A stretch of 64,000 bases of DNA from Magnetospirillum sp. (lineage in GTDB: Bacteria; Pseudomonadota; Alphaproteobacteria; Rhodospirillales; Magnetospirillaceae), in contig JANQAI010000014.1 in assembly GCA_024707145.1 (NCBI GenBank), positions 62,001-126,000 on the forward strand. The letters run 5' to 3'. Position 1 is the first letter of the stretch. Each line of letters begins with the position of its first letter. The translations under genes were made by a program, and so were the position numbers. The notes beneath the pieces were generated by a model. It had not been told where the DNA came from. It saw only the letters and a list, made by a program, of their open reading frames with translations, and did not search any database. Below are positions 31,276 to 41,948 of the stretch, piece after piece.

Positions 31276-32352
31276 CTAGGCGATCACCCGATCGATTGCA
31301 CCGAACCCCCAATCGGCATTGAGGCTACGACGCAGCCGGTTGTCGCGCAGCACCGGCGCCGGCTGGAGCGAAGCATCGCCTTCCGCCAGCCGGCGCCAGA
31401 AGCCGGGCAGCATCCAGCCGCCGTGCAGCGGCACCGCCTCGCCCGGCGCGTCGCCGAAGCGGTGGGACGGGGTGCCGAGGGCGACCACCTGCTTGCCGAA
31501 GTAGCCGGCTTCGGCCAATCCGCCCGAGGTGATGCCGTAGACGGTGGCAATTTCCGGCTGGGCCAGCAGGTGGTAAAGGTTACCGCCGATCCAGCCCATC
31601 TCGGGAAGGGAACGGATGGCCTGCTGCGACGGCGAATCCGGGCGGTCGTAGGGATGGGGCTTGAAATAGACCCGGGGATGATGGGCCACCGCCTGGCGCA
31701 GCAGCGGCAGGTGGTCGGCCAGACTGGCGAAACCGCCCACGCCCGGCCGGATCAATGCCCGGTCCTCGGCTACCTGCCCCAGGACCAGCGCGCTGCCCGC
31801 CGGCAGGTCCGGCACCGGCGGCGCCATCCACGCCGCCTTGGCACGGATGAGCCCGGCCTGGAGCGGGATAGTGTCGGGGTCCAGGCGGTGCCCCAACAGG
31901 ACCGCATGCAGTTCGGACCGGTTGGTGCGGAAGGCCATGACCAGATCGTCGAGAAAACGAACGGGATGGCCGATGACGTCCAGATAGGCAATGCCGGCGC
32001 GGTCGAAGGCCGCCAGCATCACCTCGGGCAATTCCACGCCCACCACCAGCGCACCCGCGAACGGCTCGGCCAGCATGGCCGCCTCGCCGGTGAAATCGCC
32101 GGGCCGGGCCAGCAGCGTACTCCAACCCTGGAAATCCAGCGGCACGCCCAGGCGTCCATACAAAGCGGAAGTGTCGAATCCGCCGCCATCGCGCTGCCAG
32201 GACAGCGTCGACACCTCCCAGCCGGCAAGGGAAGCTGCCGGGCCGACCATGCCCTCCAGCCAGCGCACGCTTTTCCAGGTGGCGCTTTCCCACCCTCCCC
32301 GTCCGTCGGGATAGGGGCGCAACAGGTCGGCGGTGAGGACCAGACGGGACAT
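31276..32352 (-). CDS. Capsule-polysaccharide-synthesis-like (GT-B type) protein
   Basis: A 358-residue protein from the ATG at 32352 (MSRLVLTADLLRPYPDG); the longer upstream extension has no ribosome site. The C-terminal half has VYFKPHPYDRP and the following VYGITSGGLAEAGYFGKQVVALG. This resembles the nucleotide-sugar region of KpsC/KpsS-like and related glycosyltransferases (KPHP motif). There is no signal peptide. No other capsule genes are adjacent, so the pathway is unknown. Confidence 0.6.
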   Translation of the reverse strand: MSRLVLTADLLRPYPDGRGGWESATWKSVRWLEGMVGPAASLAGWEVSTLSWQRDGGGFDTSALYGRLGVPLDFQGWSTLLARPGDFTGEAAMLAEPFAGALVVGVELPEVMLAAFDRAGIAYLDVIGHPVRFLDDLVMAFRTNRSELHAVLLGHRLDPDTIPLQAGLIRAKAAWMAPPVPDLPAGSALVLGQVAEDRALIRPGVGGFASLADHLPLLRQAVAHHPRVYFKPHPYDRPDSPSQQAIRSLPEMGWIGGNLYHLLAQPEIATVYGITSGGLAEAGYFGKQVVALGTPSHRFGDAPGEAVPLHGGWMLPGFWRRLAEGDASLQPAPVLRDNRLRRSLNADWGFGAIDRVIA

Positions 32353-32509
32353 GGCGGAAGCGCCTCGGCGAAGGGAGTGACCGTCCTTGATACGGCCGGG
32401 GCGGCCGGTTCCGGCGTCCCTCTCCCCGGATTGCTTGACGGATCGGGCGCCCCCGTCTAAACCCGGACCCAATTCCATTAACGAATCCAGCCTTGCCAGC
32501 GGAGGGCCC

Positions 32510-34191
<1,682 letters not shown>

Positions 34192-34197
34192 TCCCCG

Positions 34198-34228
34198 AAC
34201 GGCGCGCTCCTTCGAGCGCGCCGTTTTT
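34198..34228 (+). terminator. Rho-independent terminator of ettA
   Basis: The stem GGCGCGCTC/GAGCGCGCC, extended by AAC/GTT, closes a CTTC tetraloop and runs into TTTTTCTT. It starts seven bases after the ettA stop. Confidence 0.93.
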
Positions 34229-34263
34229 CTTCGCCGGTTGCGCCCCTTCCCCATTCGGCTACC

Positions 34264-36411
34264 ATGCCGACAGGGGAAGCGGGAGCATTCGGCTTGCGGA
34301 TCGTCGTCCTAGTCCTGACCTTGTCCACGCTGGTCTTCCTGGGCTGGCTGCTGCTGACCGGCGGCGGCCCTCGGACGGTGCCGGTTCGGCCGGACCCCCG
34401 CCAGGGCGCCTATACCGACCCGCGCCGCGTCCTCGCCCGCATCCAGACCGACCTGGAGCGGGCCGCCGTCGGCCGCCAGGCCGGCCCGCTGCCGGCCGGC
34501 ATGGCCGGCGACCCGCTGGAAGCCATCGTCGACGCCTATCGCCTGTTCCGCGACGGCAACGTCAAGGCCATGGACGTGCAGCTGAACGCCATCGAAGCCC
34601 TGGCGACCGAGCGGCTGAGGCCGGCCGCCGGCATGGGCGACGGCGAGCTGCGCCGCCGCACGCTGGACTATTTCGCCGCCCTGGCCGCCGCCCATGCCCC
34701 CCAGCCCCTGACCCGGCTGGCGGCGGCCATGCGCATGGTGGACAGCATCCTGTTCATGGAGGCGGCCGGCTGGGGCGGTGCCGACCCGCAGACGCGGCGG
34801 CTGGCCGGAGCGCCCGACGATCCGCGCAACGATTCCTGGCTGCGCCTGCCCTGCCGCACGGCGATCGGCCGCACCGCCGCCATGGCCGAGGCCCAAGCCC
34901 GCCTGGGCGAGCGCGCCGGGCCGCTGCTCTCCTGCCCCACCGACAATGCCGACCTGGCGGTGGTGGAGGCCCAGGCCAGGGCGCCGGCCATGCTGCCGCC
35001 CCGCATTCCGCCCATTCCGCCACGCCCACCCCTGGCCCGCGCCGAGCCGCCGCCGCCCGCCCCCTGGGACCACGAAATCGCCGTGGCGTGGATGGACGAG
35101 GACATGGACGCCGCCGAAGCAGTGCTGGCCGCCGGAACCAGCCCGGCGGGCAAGCTGGACTATGCCCTGTTCCTGCACGCCTTCCGTCCAGCGAGCCCCG
35201 ACAACCAGGCCCGCATCCACGCGCTGCTGCGCACCGTCGATGCGGCATCGCTGCCCGGAGCCGAGCCGGCCGTGCTGGAGACCGTCGGCAAGCCGGCCGG
35301 CTACGACGGCAGCGATTCGTCGCTGCTGGCATCGTTGCGGCTGGCCGCCCTCACCGACACGGCACCCGGCTACGCCATTCCCTGCGCGGTGCTGCAGGCC
35401 AAGCCCGGCCTGCTGGCCGCCACCAAACCATTGTTCGTGGGCAGCCGCGACAACTTCCTGCCGGTGTCCGGCTGCGCGAGCGGACGGGGGCACGTGCGCG
35501 GCTTCCCCGAGGCGGAAGTGGCCGCATTGGTCGCCGCCGCCGAAGAGGCCGACGGCCACTTCATCGCCCGCCACGACGGCACCATCGTCGCCTCCCACAT
35601 CGCCAGCCAGCAGGCCGCGCTGGAAAGGTTGAAGCTGGACCCGCGCACCCTGGCTGCCGCCGAGCCGCCCACCCAGGACCACCCCTATCAGGTCTGGGGA
35701 TTGCTCAGCCTGGGCAACCGCGCGGTGGAAAACCGCATCACCGCGCTGTACCGCGAAGCCGCCGGCACGCTGTCGGCGTGGTACCTCCGCCAGGGCCTGT
35801 CCGCCGACGAGGCGGCGCGCGCTGCCAAGACCGGCCTGTTCCGTGTGGTCTGGGGTGCCGATTGCGGCGCCGATGCGCCGACACCCTCATTGCGCGGGCT
35901 GATCATGGAGCGCGCCCCGCTGGCCGATATCCGCGACGCCCTGGCCGGCAAGGAGGCGCCGGAAGTGACCATCTGCGCGATCCATGCCGGCCTCGATCCG
36001 CTGTCGCACGTGGCGGTGGGCCACCCGCCCGCCCTGGCCTTGCTGCTGGAGCGCGGCCGCGACGCGGACGAGGCCAATTCCTTCGGCAAGACGCCCCTGA
36101 TGGCGGCGGCGCAGGCCGACGCGGTCGAGAGCGCCCGGCTGCTGCTGGACCATGGCGCCGCCATCAATGCCACCACCTGGATGGCCGAGGGTGCGGGGCT
36201 GGCCCATGACGGCCGCACCGCCCTGATGTATGCCGCCGCCAGTGGCTCGCTGTCCATGATCAAGGTGCTGCTGGCCAAGGGCGCCGACCCGCAGATGGCT
36301 GACACCAAGGGCCGGCGCGCCATCGACTACCTGTTGGGCTTCGGTCCGGTGCCGGCCAATACCGTGCTCAGCCCCGAGGAACGGGCCGAGGCGGCCCGCC
36401 TGCTCTATTGA
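34264..36411 (+). CDS. Membrane-anchored ankyrin-repeat protein
   Basis: 715 residues. One N-terminal membrane span (IVVLVLTLSTLVFLGWLLL, ~12-32) is followed by a long Ala-rich periplasmic region with a Pro-rich linker (PRIPPIPPRPPLARAEPPPPAP, ~240). Three ankyrin-type repeats lie at the C-terminus (SFGKTPLMAAAQADAVESA, DGRTALMYAAASGSLSMIK, DTKGRRAIDYLLGFG). It is a likely protein-protein interaction scaffold. The middle region resembles no family I recognise. It is transcribed after the ettA terminator and is followed by a short unknown gene. Confidence 0.75.
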   Translation: MPTGEAGAFGLRIVVLVLTLSTLVFLGWLLLTGGGPRTVPVRPDPRQGAYTDPRRVLARIQTDLERAAVGRQAGPLPAGMAGDPLEAIVDAYRLFRDGNVKAMDVQLNAIEALATERLRPAAGMGDGELRRRTLDYFAALAAAHAPQPLTRLAAAMRMVDSILFMEAAGWGGADPQTRRLAGAPDDPRNDSWLRLPCRTAIGRTAAMAEAQARLGERAGPLLSCPTDNADLAVVEAQARAPAMLPPRIPPIPPRPPLARAEPPPPAPWDHEIAVAWMDEDMDAAEAVLAAGTSPAGKLDYALFLHAFRPASPDNQARIHALLRTVDAASLPGAEPAVLETVGKPAGYDGSDSSLLASLRLAALTDTAPGYAIPCAVLQAKPGLLAATKPLFVGSRDNFLPVSGCASGRGHVRGFPEAEVAALVAAAEEADGHFIARHDGTIVASHIASQQAALERLKLDPRTLAAAEPPTQDHPYQVWGLLSLGNRAVENRITALYREAAGTLSAWYLRQGLSADEAARAAKTGLFRVVWGADCGADAPTPSLRGLIMERAPLADIRDALAGKEAPEVTICAIHAGLDPLSHVAVGHPPALALLLERGRDADEANSFGKTPLMAAAQADAVESARLLLDHGAAINATTWMAEGAGLAHDGRTALMYAAASGSLSMIKVLLAKGADPQMADTKGRRAIDYLLGFGPVPANTVLSPEERAEAARLLY

Positions 36412-36471
36412 ACATTCCTTAACCAGCCCCGAGTCACCTTGGGAGCCTTCGGGTTGAAAAGGAGGCCTGCC

Positions 36472-37068
36472 ATGATGGGCAGCTCGCTGGCGGATTATCT
36501 GTGGGGCGACAAGAAGGACGGGTTCACCGGCTTCTACGGCCAGGCCTCGACCGGTACCTATTCGCTGTCCAGCGACATCTCCGGCAAGACCCGGGTGCCC
36601 ACCATGGCCGACGTGGCCGCAGCGGAGAAGCCCGAGGACAAGCTGACCCTGCTGCAGCAACTGGCCGACGTGGTCAATATCCGTGCCGACGCCGCCATCA
36701 GCACCGGGCGGGCCGACAACGTGGCCGGCATGGCCCAGTCGGCCAAGGAGATGCTGGCGGCGCTGAAGCAGGTGGTGGACGGGCTGAAGACCTCCGACGG
36801 CAGCGTGGCCGAGGGCGAGGCCGATCCCAAGCTGGAGGCTTATTCCAAACAGATCGGCAGCGCGCTCGACAGCCTGCGCACCGCCATGGACAAGATCAGC
36901 TCGCTCAGCGGCCGCGCCTCGGGCGAGGTAGCGAGCCAGATCTCCACCGACCTGACGGCCATGGACGACGTGGCCGGCGACCTTGCCACCCTGGCCGGCA
37001 CCGACTGGCGCCGTAGCGGCACCACCTTCCGCCCCGACCCCACCAAGCTGGTGGACATGCTGGTGTAG
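36472..37068 (+). CDS. Hypothetical protein, helical, cytoplasmic
   Basis: 198 residues from the ATG at 36472, preceded by AAAAGGAGG. Starting 33 bases upstream would place the start inside weak sequence. The composition is helical and acidic (MAQSAKEMLAALKQVVDGL, ALDSLRTAMDKISSLSGRA), with no signal peptide or membrane span, and is vaguely like flagellar or phasin-type coiled proteins. No family is recognised. Confidence 0.65.
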   Translation: MMGSSLADYLWGDKKDGFTGFYGQASTGTYSLSSDISGKTRVPTMADVAAAEKPEDKLTLLQQLADVVNIRADAAISTGRADNVAGMAQSAKEMLAALKQVVDGLKTSDGSVAEGEADPKLEAYSKQIGSALDSLRTAMDKISSLSGRASGEVASQISTDLTAMDDVAGDLATLAGTDWRRSGTTFRPDPTKLVDMLV

Positions 37069-37107
37069 GATTTACCCAGTCCAGGGCAAACCGCCTTCCT
37101 TTTACCG

Positions 37108-37166
37108 TCACCCCCGGGTTCGACCCGAGGGGCCATGGATGGCCGGGTCAGGCCCGGCCATGACGA
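37108..37166. repeat. Intergenic palindromic repeat of alphaproteobacterial type
   Basis: Two nested inverted repeats (CCCCCGGGTTCGACCCGAGGGG and GGCCGGGTCAGGCCCGGCC, flanked by GTCA/TGAC) lie between two convergent genes. This sequence style (CATGGCCGGGCCTGACCCGGCCAT) is widely dispersed in intergenic regions of Rhodospirillales and relatives, and it doubles here as a likely transcript end. Confidence 0.75.
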
Positions 37167-37196
37167 TAAGAGGGCTTTCTGCGAAGCAGACGTACC

Positions 37197-38302
37197 CTAG
37201 ACGTTGAAGCGGAAGTGGAAGATGTCGCCGTCCTGGACGACGTAATCCTTGCCTTCCAGCCGCATCTTGCCGGCTTCCTTGGCACCGCCTTCCCCACCGC
37301 AAGCGATGAAATCGGCGTAGGCGATGGTTTCGGCGCGGATGAAGCCCTTCTCGAAATCGGTATGGATCACGCCGGCGGCCTGGGGCGCCCTGGCGCCCTT
37401 CTGCACGGTCCAGGCGCGGGCCTCCTTGGGGCCGACGGTGAAGAAGGTGATCAGGTGAAGCAGGTCGTAGCCGGCGCGGATGACGCGGGCCAGGCCGGTT
37501 TCCTCCAGCCCCAGGGTCTGCAGGAATTCCTGCCTCTCCTCGTCGCTGCCCAGGCCTGGGCGATTTCCGCCTCGATGGCGGCCGAGATCACCACGGCGGA
37601 ATTGCCTTCCCTGGCGGCCATCTCGAACACCTTGGCCGACAGCGCGTTGCCCTCGGCGGTCGAGGCCTCCTCCACGTTGCAGGCATAAACCACCGGCTTC
37701 GAGGTCAGCAGGCCCAGCTGTTTGAAGATGCGGTTGGCCTCGTCGTCGTCGAACGCGACCGTGCGGGCCGGCTTGCCGTCGCGCAGCGCCGCCAGGACCG
37801 GGGTCATGACGTCGACCTGGGCCTTGGCCTCCTTGTCGCCGTTCTTGGCCTTCTTCTCCAGCGGCACGATGCGCCGCTCCAGACTGTCCAGGTCGGCCAA
37901 CATCAGCTCGGTCTCGATGATCTCGGCGTCGCGCACCGGGTCGACCGAATCCTCGACATGCTTGATGTCGTCGTCGACGAAGCAGCGCAGTACGTGGACG
38001 ATGGCGTCCACCTCGCGGATGTTGGCGAGGAACTGGTTGCCCAGGCCTTCACCCTTCGAGGCGCCGCGCACCAAGCCGGCGATATCGACGAATTCCAGCT
38101 GGGTGGGGATTTCCTTCTGGCTCTTGGCGATGCGCACCAGCTCGTCCAGGCGCGGATCGGGCACGGCGACGCGGCCCACGTTGGGCTCGATGGTGCAGAA
38201 CGGATAATTAGCCGCCTGGGCCGCCGCCGTCTGGGTCAGGGCGTTGAACAGGGTGCTCTTGCCCACGTTGGGCAGGCCGACGATGCCGCAGTTGAAACCC
38301 AT
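37197..38302 (-). CDS. ychF: Ribosome-associated ATPase/GTPase YchF (two-base insertion)
   Basis: The corrected product is 367 residues. Walker A is GLPNVGKSTLFNAL, the switch region includes FVDIAGLVRGASKGEGLGNQFL, and the base-specificity motif is the YchF-type NVEE in VYACNVEEAS. A C-terminal TGS domain (ARAWTVQKGARAPQAAGVIHTDFEKGFI) ends HFRFNV. The break is AGGCCT at 37552-37557 where AGCT is expected (IAQLGSDEERQEFL), two extra bases. It is the last gene of the rplY-pth-ychF group transcribed on the minus strand and linked to ribosome function and oxidative stress control. Confidence 0.93.
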
Positions 38303-38304
38303 GG

Positions 38305-39011
38305 TCAGTCCTTCTTCTTGGCGAGAGCCGCCCGCAGCGCATCAGCGAGAGCGCCGACCGGGCCGGAGGTGGTGGTTTGAGCGGGAGCAGGCTGCGCGGC
38401 GGCCGGCTTCGGCGCCTCGGCGGGCTTGTCTTTCTTCTGCTTGGGCGGCGCGGTCAGCACGCTCACCCGGTTCATGAAACCGGCCTCGTCGCCCTTCAGC
38501 AATTGCGGCAGGGCGTCGGCGACGGCGTCGATCAAGGGGTCCAGCCAGGCCTGGTCGGCCTTGGCGAAATCATGCAGCACGTAGCCGGCGACCCGGTCCT
38601 TGTCGCCGGGATGGCCGATGCCCAGACGGATGCGGCGATAGTTCTGGCCCAGATGCTGGTCGATACTCTTCAGGCCATTATGGCCGCCGGCACCGCCGCC
38701 GCGCTTCACGCGCAAACGGCCGGGGGCAGGTCCAGTTCGTCGTGGATGACCACCACGTCCTCGACCGGCACCTTGAGGAACCGCGCCGCCGCCGCCACCG
38801 ACTGACCCGACAGGTTCATGTAGGTCAGGGGCTTCAACACCAGCACCTTGTCGCCACCGATGGTTCCCTCGGCCAGCTCGCCCTGGAACTTGGAGCGCCA
38901 GGGCCCAAAGGAATGGCGGCGGACGAGTTCGTCCGCCGCCATGAAGCCGATATTGTGACGGTTCCTGGCGTATTCGGTCCCGGGATTGCCCAGGCCAACG
39001 ACCAGGATCAT
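38305..39011 (-). CDS. pth: Peptidyl-tRNA hydrolase (one-base loss)
   Basis: The corrected product is 235 residues. The N-terminus (MILVVGLGNPGTEYARNRHNIGF) contains the catalytic His of the NRHN motif, and LTYMNLSGQSV and GGGAGGHNGLKSID are family hallmarks. One base is missing in the G5 run at 38722-38726, splitting ELDLPPG|RLRVKRGGG. The C-terminal Lys/Ala/Pro-rich tail (~45 residues after NRVSVL) is an extension seen in alphaproteobacterial members. The enzyme recycles peptidyl-tRNA. It lies three bases from rplY and two from ychF, so one transcript is likely. Confidence 0.93.
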
Positions 39012-39013
39012 GG

Positions 39014-39629
39014 TCAGCCGGCGGCCGGCGCAGCCGCCTCGGCGGCCTCGACCTGCTGCACGGTCGGCGGGGAGATCAGCACCACGGTGCCCTGGGCGGC
39101 CATGTGGTACGGGGACACGCCCGCCGGCAGCTTCAGCTCGCTGACGTGGACGGCGTCGCCGATGTCCATGCCGGTCAGATCGATGACGATCTCGGCCGGG
39201 ATGGCGTCGGGGGCGCAGGTCACCTCGACCTCGTGCAGCTCGATGCTGACCACGCCGCCGCGCTTCACGCCCGGGGCCTTGTCGGCATTGGCGACGTGCA
39301 CCGGCACCTTCACGTGCACGACGGCGTCGGCCGACACGCGCAGGAAGTCGATGTGCTGGGGCTGGTCGTTCACGGGGTGGAACTGGATGTCGCGGGCCAG
39401 GCAGCGCTCCTTGGAGCCGTTGCCCAGGTCGATGTCGAACAGGCGGGTCTTGAAGCCCGGCTTGGTCAATTCGGCCCAGATGACGCGGGGGTCGAGGGCG
39501 ATGGTGACGGGAGCCTGCTTGGCACCGTAGATGACACCCGGAACCTTACCTTCACGGCGAGTGGCTCGGGCGGCCCCCTTTCCGGCCCGGTCGCGCAGGC
39601 TCGGCGGCGATGGCGCTGATCTCAGTCAT
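39014..39629 (-). CDS. rplY: 50S ribosomal protein L25, CTC form (one-base insertion)
   Basis: The corrected product is 204 residues, the long general-stress (Ctc) form with an N-terminal L25 domain (RREGKVPGVIYGAKQAPVTI) binding 5S rRNA and a C-terminal TL5-type beta domain (VSELKLPAGVSPYHMA). The break is AGGCT at 39597-39601; reading GAGCTGCGC gives MTEISAIAAELRDRAGKGAARATR. GGAG lies nine bases before the ATG. It is the first gene of the rplY-pth-ychF operon. Confidence 0.92.
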
Positions 39630-39771
39630 AGTCGAATCTCCATAACACGAAGAGGCGCGGCCTCCAGGGGTGCCGCGCCGAAGCGGCTGGAATACACGTT
39701 TCGCCGAACGAGTTCAACGGGATTCAGACACCCTGTTGCGCCGCGCAAGGGTTAAGGAGTATCGAGAAGGC

Positions 39772-40379
39772 ATGAGCCGATCCGACCGCCTTTCCCGCCA
39801 GCTTGCCTTCAGCCTGGAGCTGGACAAGCTGAAGACCATCCTGCGCCAGACCCTGCTGGCCGATTCGTCGCGCCGCGAGAACGACGCCGAGCATTCCTGG
39901 CACGTGGCCATGATGGCGGTGCTGCTGGCCGAATACGCCCCCGAGGGGCCGACCCCCTGCGCGCGTCGCGCATGCTGCTGTTCCACGACGTGGTGGAGAT
40001 CGACGCCGGCGACACCTTCATCCACGACGACAAGGGCAACCAGGACAAGGCGGCGCGCGAGGAGAAGGCCGCCGACCGCCTGTACGGTCTGCTGCCGCCC
40101 GACCAGGGGGCCGAGCTGCGCGCGCTCTGGCAGGAATACGAGGACCGCGCCACCCCCACCGCCAAATTCGCCGATGCGCTGGACCGCCTGCAGCCCATCA
40201 TGAACAACGTCGCCACCGAAGGCGGCACCTGGAAGCCGCACAACGTCACCGCCGACAAGGTGCTGAAGCTGGTGGACCGCATCCGCGCCGGCGCCCCCGC
40301 CCTGGGCGATTACGCCCAGTCGCTGGTGGAGGAGGCGGTGCGCCGGGGTTATCTGGCGCCGGCCAAAGCGGCTCAGTAG
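39772..40379 (+). CDS. HD-domain phosphohydrolase, YfbR-like (one-base loss)
   Basis: The corrected product is 202 residues. The metal ligands are in ENDAEHSWHVAMMA (His), LLFHDVVEIDAGD (His-Asp) and ADALDRLQPI (Asp), the pattern of the HD hydrolases related to 5'-nucleotidase YfbR and eukaryotic HDDC2. One G is missing from G4 at 39944-39947, after EYAPEG. The likely reaction is dephosphorylation of deoxynucleoside monophosphates. The start has GAGAAGG upstream. Its stop overlaps the convergent DUF2141 gene by seven bases. Confidence 0.87.
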
Positions 40380-40813
40380 CGCAGGTCGATGACGATGCGG
40401 GTGGGTTCCGGCCCCCCCACGGCGACGGCGCTTTCCGTGAATTGCGGCGGTCCGCTCACCTCGGGATTGTTGCTCAGGCCGTAGCCCTCGGTGGGGATCA
40501 TGCCGAGGAAGCGGTCCATGTCGCCGTTGCCGTTCTCGTCGTGATAGGCGATGACGGCATAGGTGCCCTCGGCCAGATCGGGAAAGACGACCGTCATCTC
40601 GCCCGCGACCGCCGGGGCCGTGTGTACGGCCAGGGCCAGCTTTTCCTTGCGGAAGGTCTCGGGCGACGCATAGAGGGCGACACGCAGGCCGCCCTGGTCG
40701 TGGGCGATCCCCCGCACCACCACCTCAAGCTCGGCCGCCAGGGCGCCGCTGCCGGCCCCGACCGCAACGGCGGCGGCGACCGCCGCGCCCAACGCCTTAT
40801 GCCTGACACCCAT
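40373..40813 (-). CDS. Exported DUF2141 protein
   Basis: 146 residues with a signal peptide (ALGAAVAAAVAVGAGSGALA). The mature part has the DUF2141 pattern (GGLRVALYASPETF, LAEGTYAVIAYHDENGNGDMDRFLGMIP, PTEGYGLSNNP), a small beta-sandwich of unknown function found in the envelope of many Gram-negatives. It is monocistronic, with its promoter in the AT-richer region 40814-40870. Confidence 0.85.
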   Translation of the reverse strand: MGVRHKALGAAVAAAVAVGAGSGALAAELEVVVRGIAHDQGGLRVALYASPETFRKEKLALAVHTAPAVAGEMTVVFPDLAEGTYAVIAYHDENGNGDMDRFLGMIPTEGYGLSNNPEVSGPPQFTESAVAVGGPEPTRIVIDLRY

Positions 40814-40991
40814 GCCGAATCCTTATAATTGCTCCAATCAATCTTTTAGCATGCTGTAGGGGTACGGTATTTTTATCCCTGCGGAAATGACATTCCGCAA
40901 CATGCCCGCGGCGGCGGTTGCGAATTGTCGTTGCCGCCACCCCGCCCCGCCCCTGACCATGCCCCATCACCCCCGGCACAGGGAGATCGCC

Positions 40992-41525
40992 ATGACGGGA
41001 CAGGTTGCCGGCAATGCCGCTCGGCGGGACTTCCTCATCCTGGCTACCACCGCCTTCGGCGCCGCCAGCACGGCCGCCGCGCTGGTGCCGTTCGTCGCCA
41101 GCATGAACCCGGCCGCCGACGTGCTGGCCGCCGGCACGCTGGAGGTGGACATCGGCGCCATCGCCGTGGGCCAGGCGGTTACCGTCACCTGGCGCGGCAA
41201 GCCGGTCTTCATCCGCCGCCGCAGCGAGGCCGAGATCGTCCGGGCCGTGGCGGAGGACAGCACCCCCTTGCGCGCCCCCGCCCCCGACGCCAGCCGGGTG
41301 CAGCAGGCCGAATGGCTGGTGGTCGAAGGCGTGTGCACCCACCTGGGCTGCGTACCGCTGGGCCAGAAGCCGGGCGACCCCAGGGGCGAGTTCGGCGGCT
41401 GGTTCTGCCCCTGCCACGGCTCGCACTACGATACCTCGGGCCGCATCCGCAAGGGCCCGGCGCCGCTGAACCTGCCGGTTCCACCCTATGCCTTCACCAG
41501 CCCCACCGCTCTCAGGATCGGCTGA
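40992..41525 (+). CDS. Rieske [2Fe-2S] protein, cytochrome bc1 PetA type
   Basis: 177 residues from the ATG at 40992 with AGGGAG upstream. The twin-arginine N-terminal anchor is ARRDFLILATTAFGAASTAAALVP, and the cluster ligands are in CTHLGCVPLG and CPCHGSHYD, both typical of the ubiquinol-cytochrome c reductase iron-sulfur subunit. The expected petB and petC genes do not follow; the next gene is a NifX-like protein. It is therefore a second, orphan Rieske subunit, perhaps an isoform for the complex encoded elsewhere. Redox partners are not evident from context. Confidence 0.87.
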   Translation: MTGQVAGNAARRDFLILATTAFGAASTAAALVPFVASMNPAADVLAAGTLEVDIGAIAVGQAVTVTWRGKPVFIRRRSEAEIVRAVAEDSTPLRAPAPDASRVQQAEWLVVEGVCTHLGCVPLGQKPGDPRGEFGGWFCPCHGSHYDTSGRIRKGPAPLNLPVPPYAFTSPTALRIG

Positions 41526-41545
41526 CCCACCCGCTAGGACCGACC

Positions 41546-41887
41546 ATGAAGATCGCCGTCGCCAGCCAGAACTGGACCACCATCACCGCCCACCCCGGCA
41601 AGACCGGCCGCTTCCGCGTGTTCGAGGCCGCCCCCGGCCAGCCGCCGCAGGAACTGGAGCGCATCGACCTGCCCAAGGAACGCACCCTGCATCATGTGCG
41701 GGACGATGGCCCGCACCCGCTTTACGACCTGGATGTGATCATCGCCGGCAGCGCCGGAAGCGGTTTCGTCAACCGCCTGATGAGCCGGGGCGTGACGGTG
41801 GTGACCACCTCGGAGAAGGACCCGCTGGAGGCCATCCGCCGCCTGTTCGCCGGTACCCTGCCGCCGGCCGAACCGCACGGCCACTGA
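41546..41887 (+). CDS. Dinitrogenase iron-molybdenum cofactor (NifX/NafY-like) family protein
   Basis: 113 residues: IAVASQNWTTITAHPGKTGRFRVFE, DLDVIIAGSAGSGFVNRLMSRG and VTTSEKDPLEAIRRLF match the single-domain NifX/NifB-C-terminal fold that binds iron-sulfur or FeMo-co precursors. It lies 20 bases after the orphan Rieske gene in the same direction. No nif genes are near. Its role may be iron-sulfur carriage rather than nitrogen fixation; that is inference. Confidence 0.8.
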   Translation: MKIAVASQNWTTITAHPGKTGRFRVFEAAPGQPPQELERIDLPKERTLHHVRDDGPHPLYDLDVIIAGSAGSGFVNRLMSRGVTVVTTSEKDPLEAIRRLFAGTLPPAEPHGH

Positions 41888-41948
41888 CGGGCTTGATCGG
41901 GCTCCCTTCGCCCATTACATCAGATCAGCCTAATGAATGGGAGGAGCC

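Noticed and set aside
40814..40870. FNR-like site (TTG..ATCAA) upstream of the DUF2141 gene
   Set aside because: Only one half-site matches and the spacing is one base short of the consensus.
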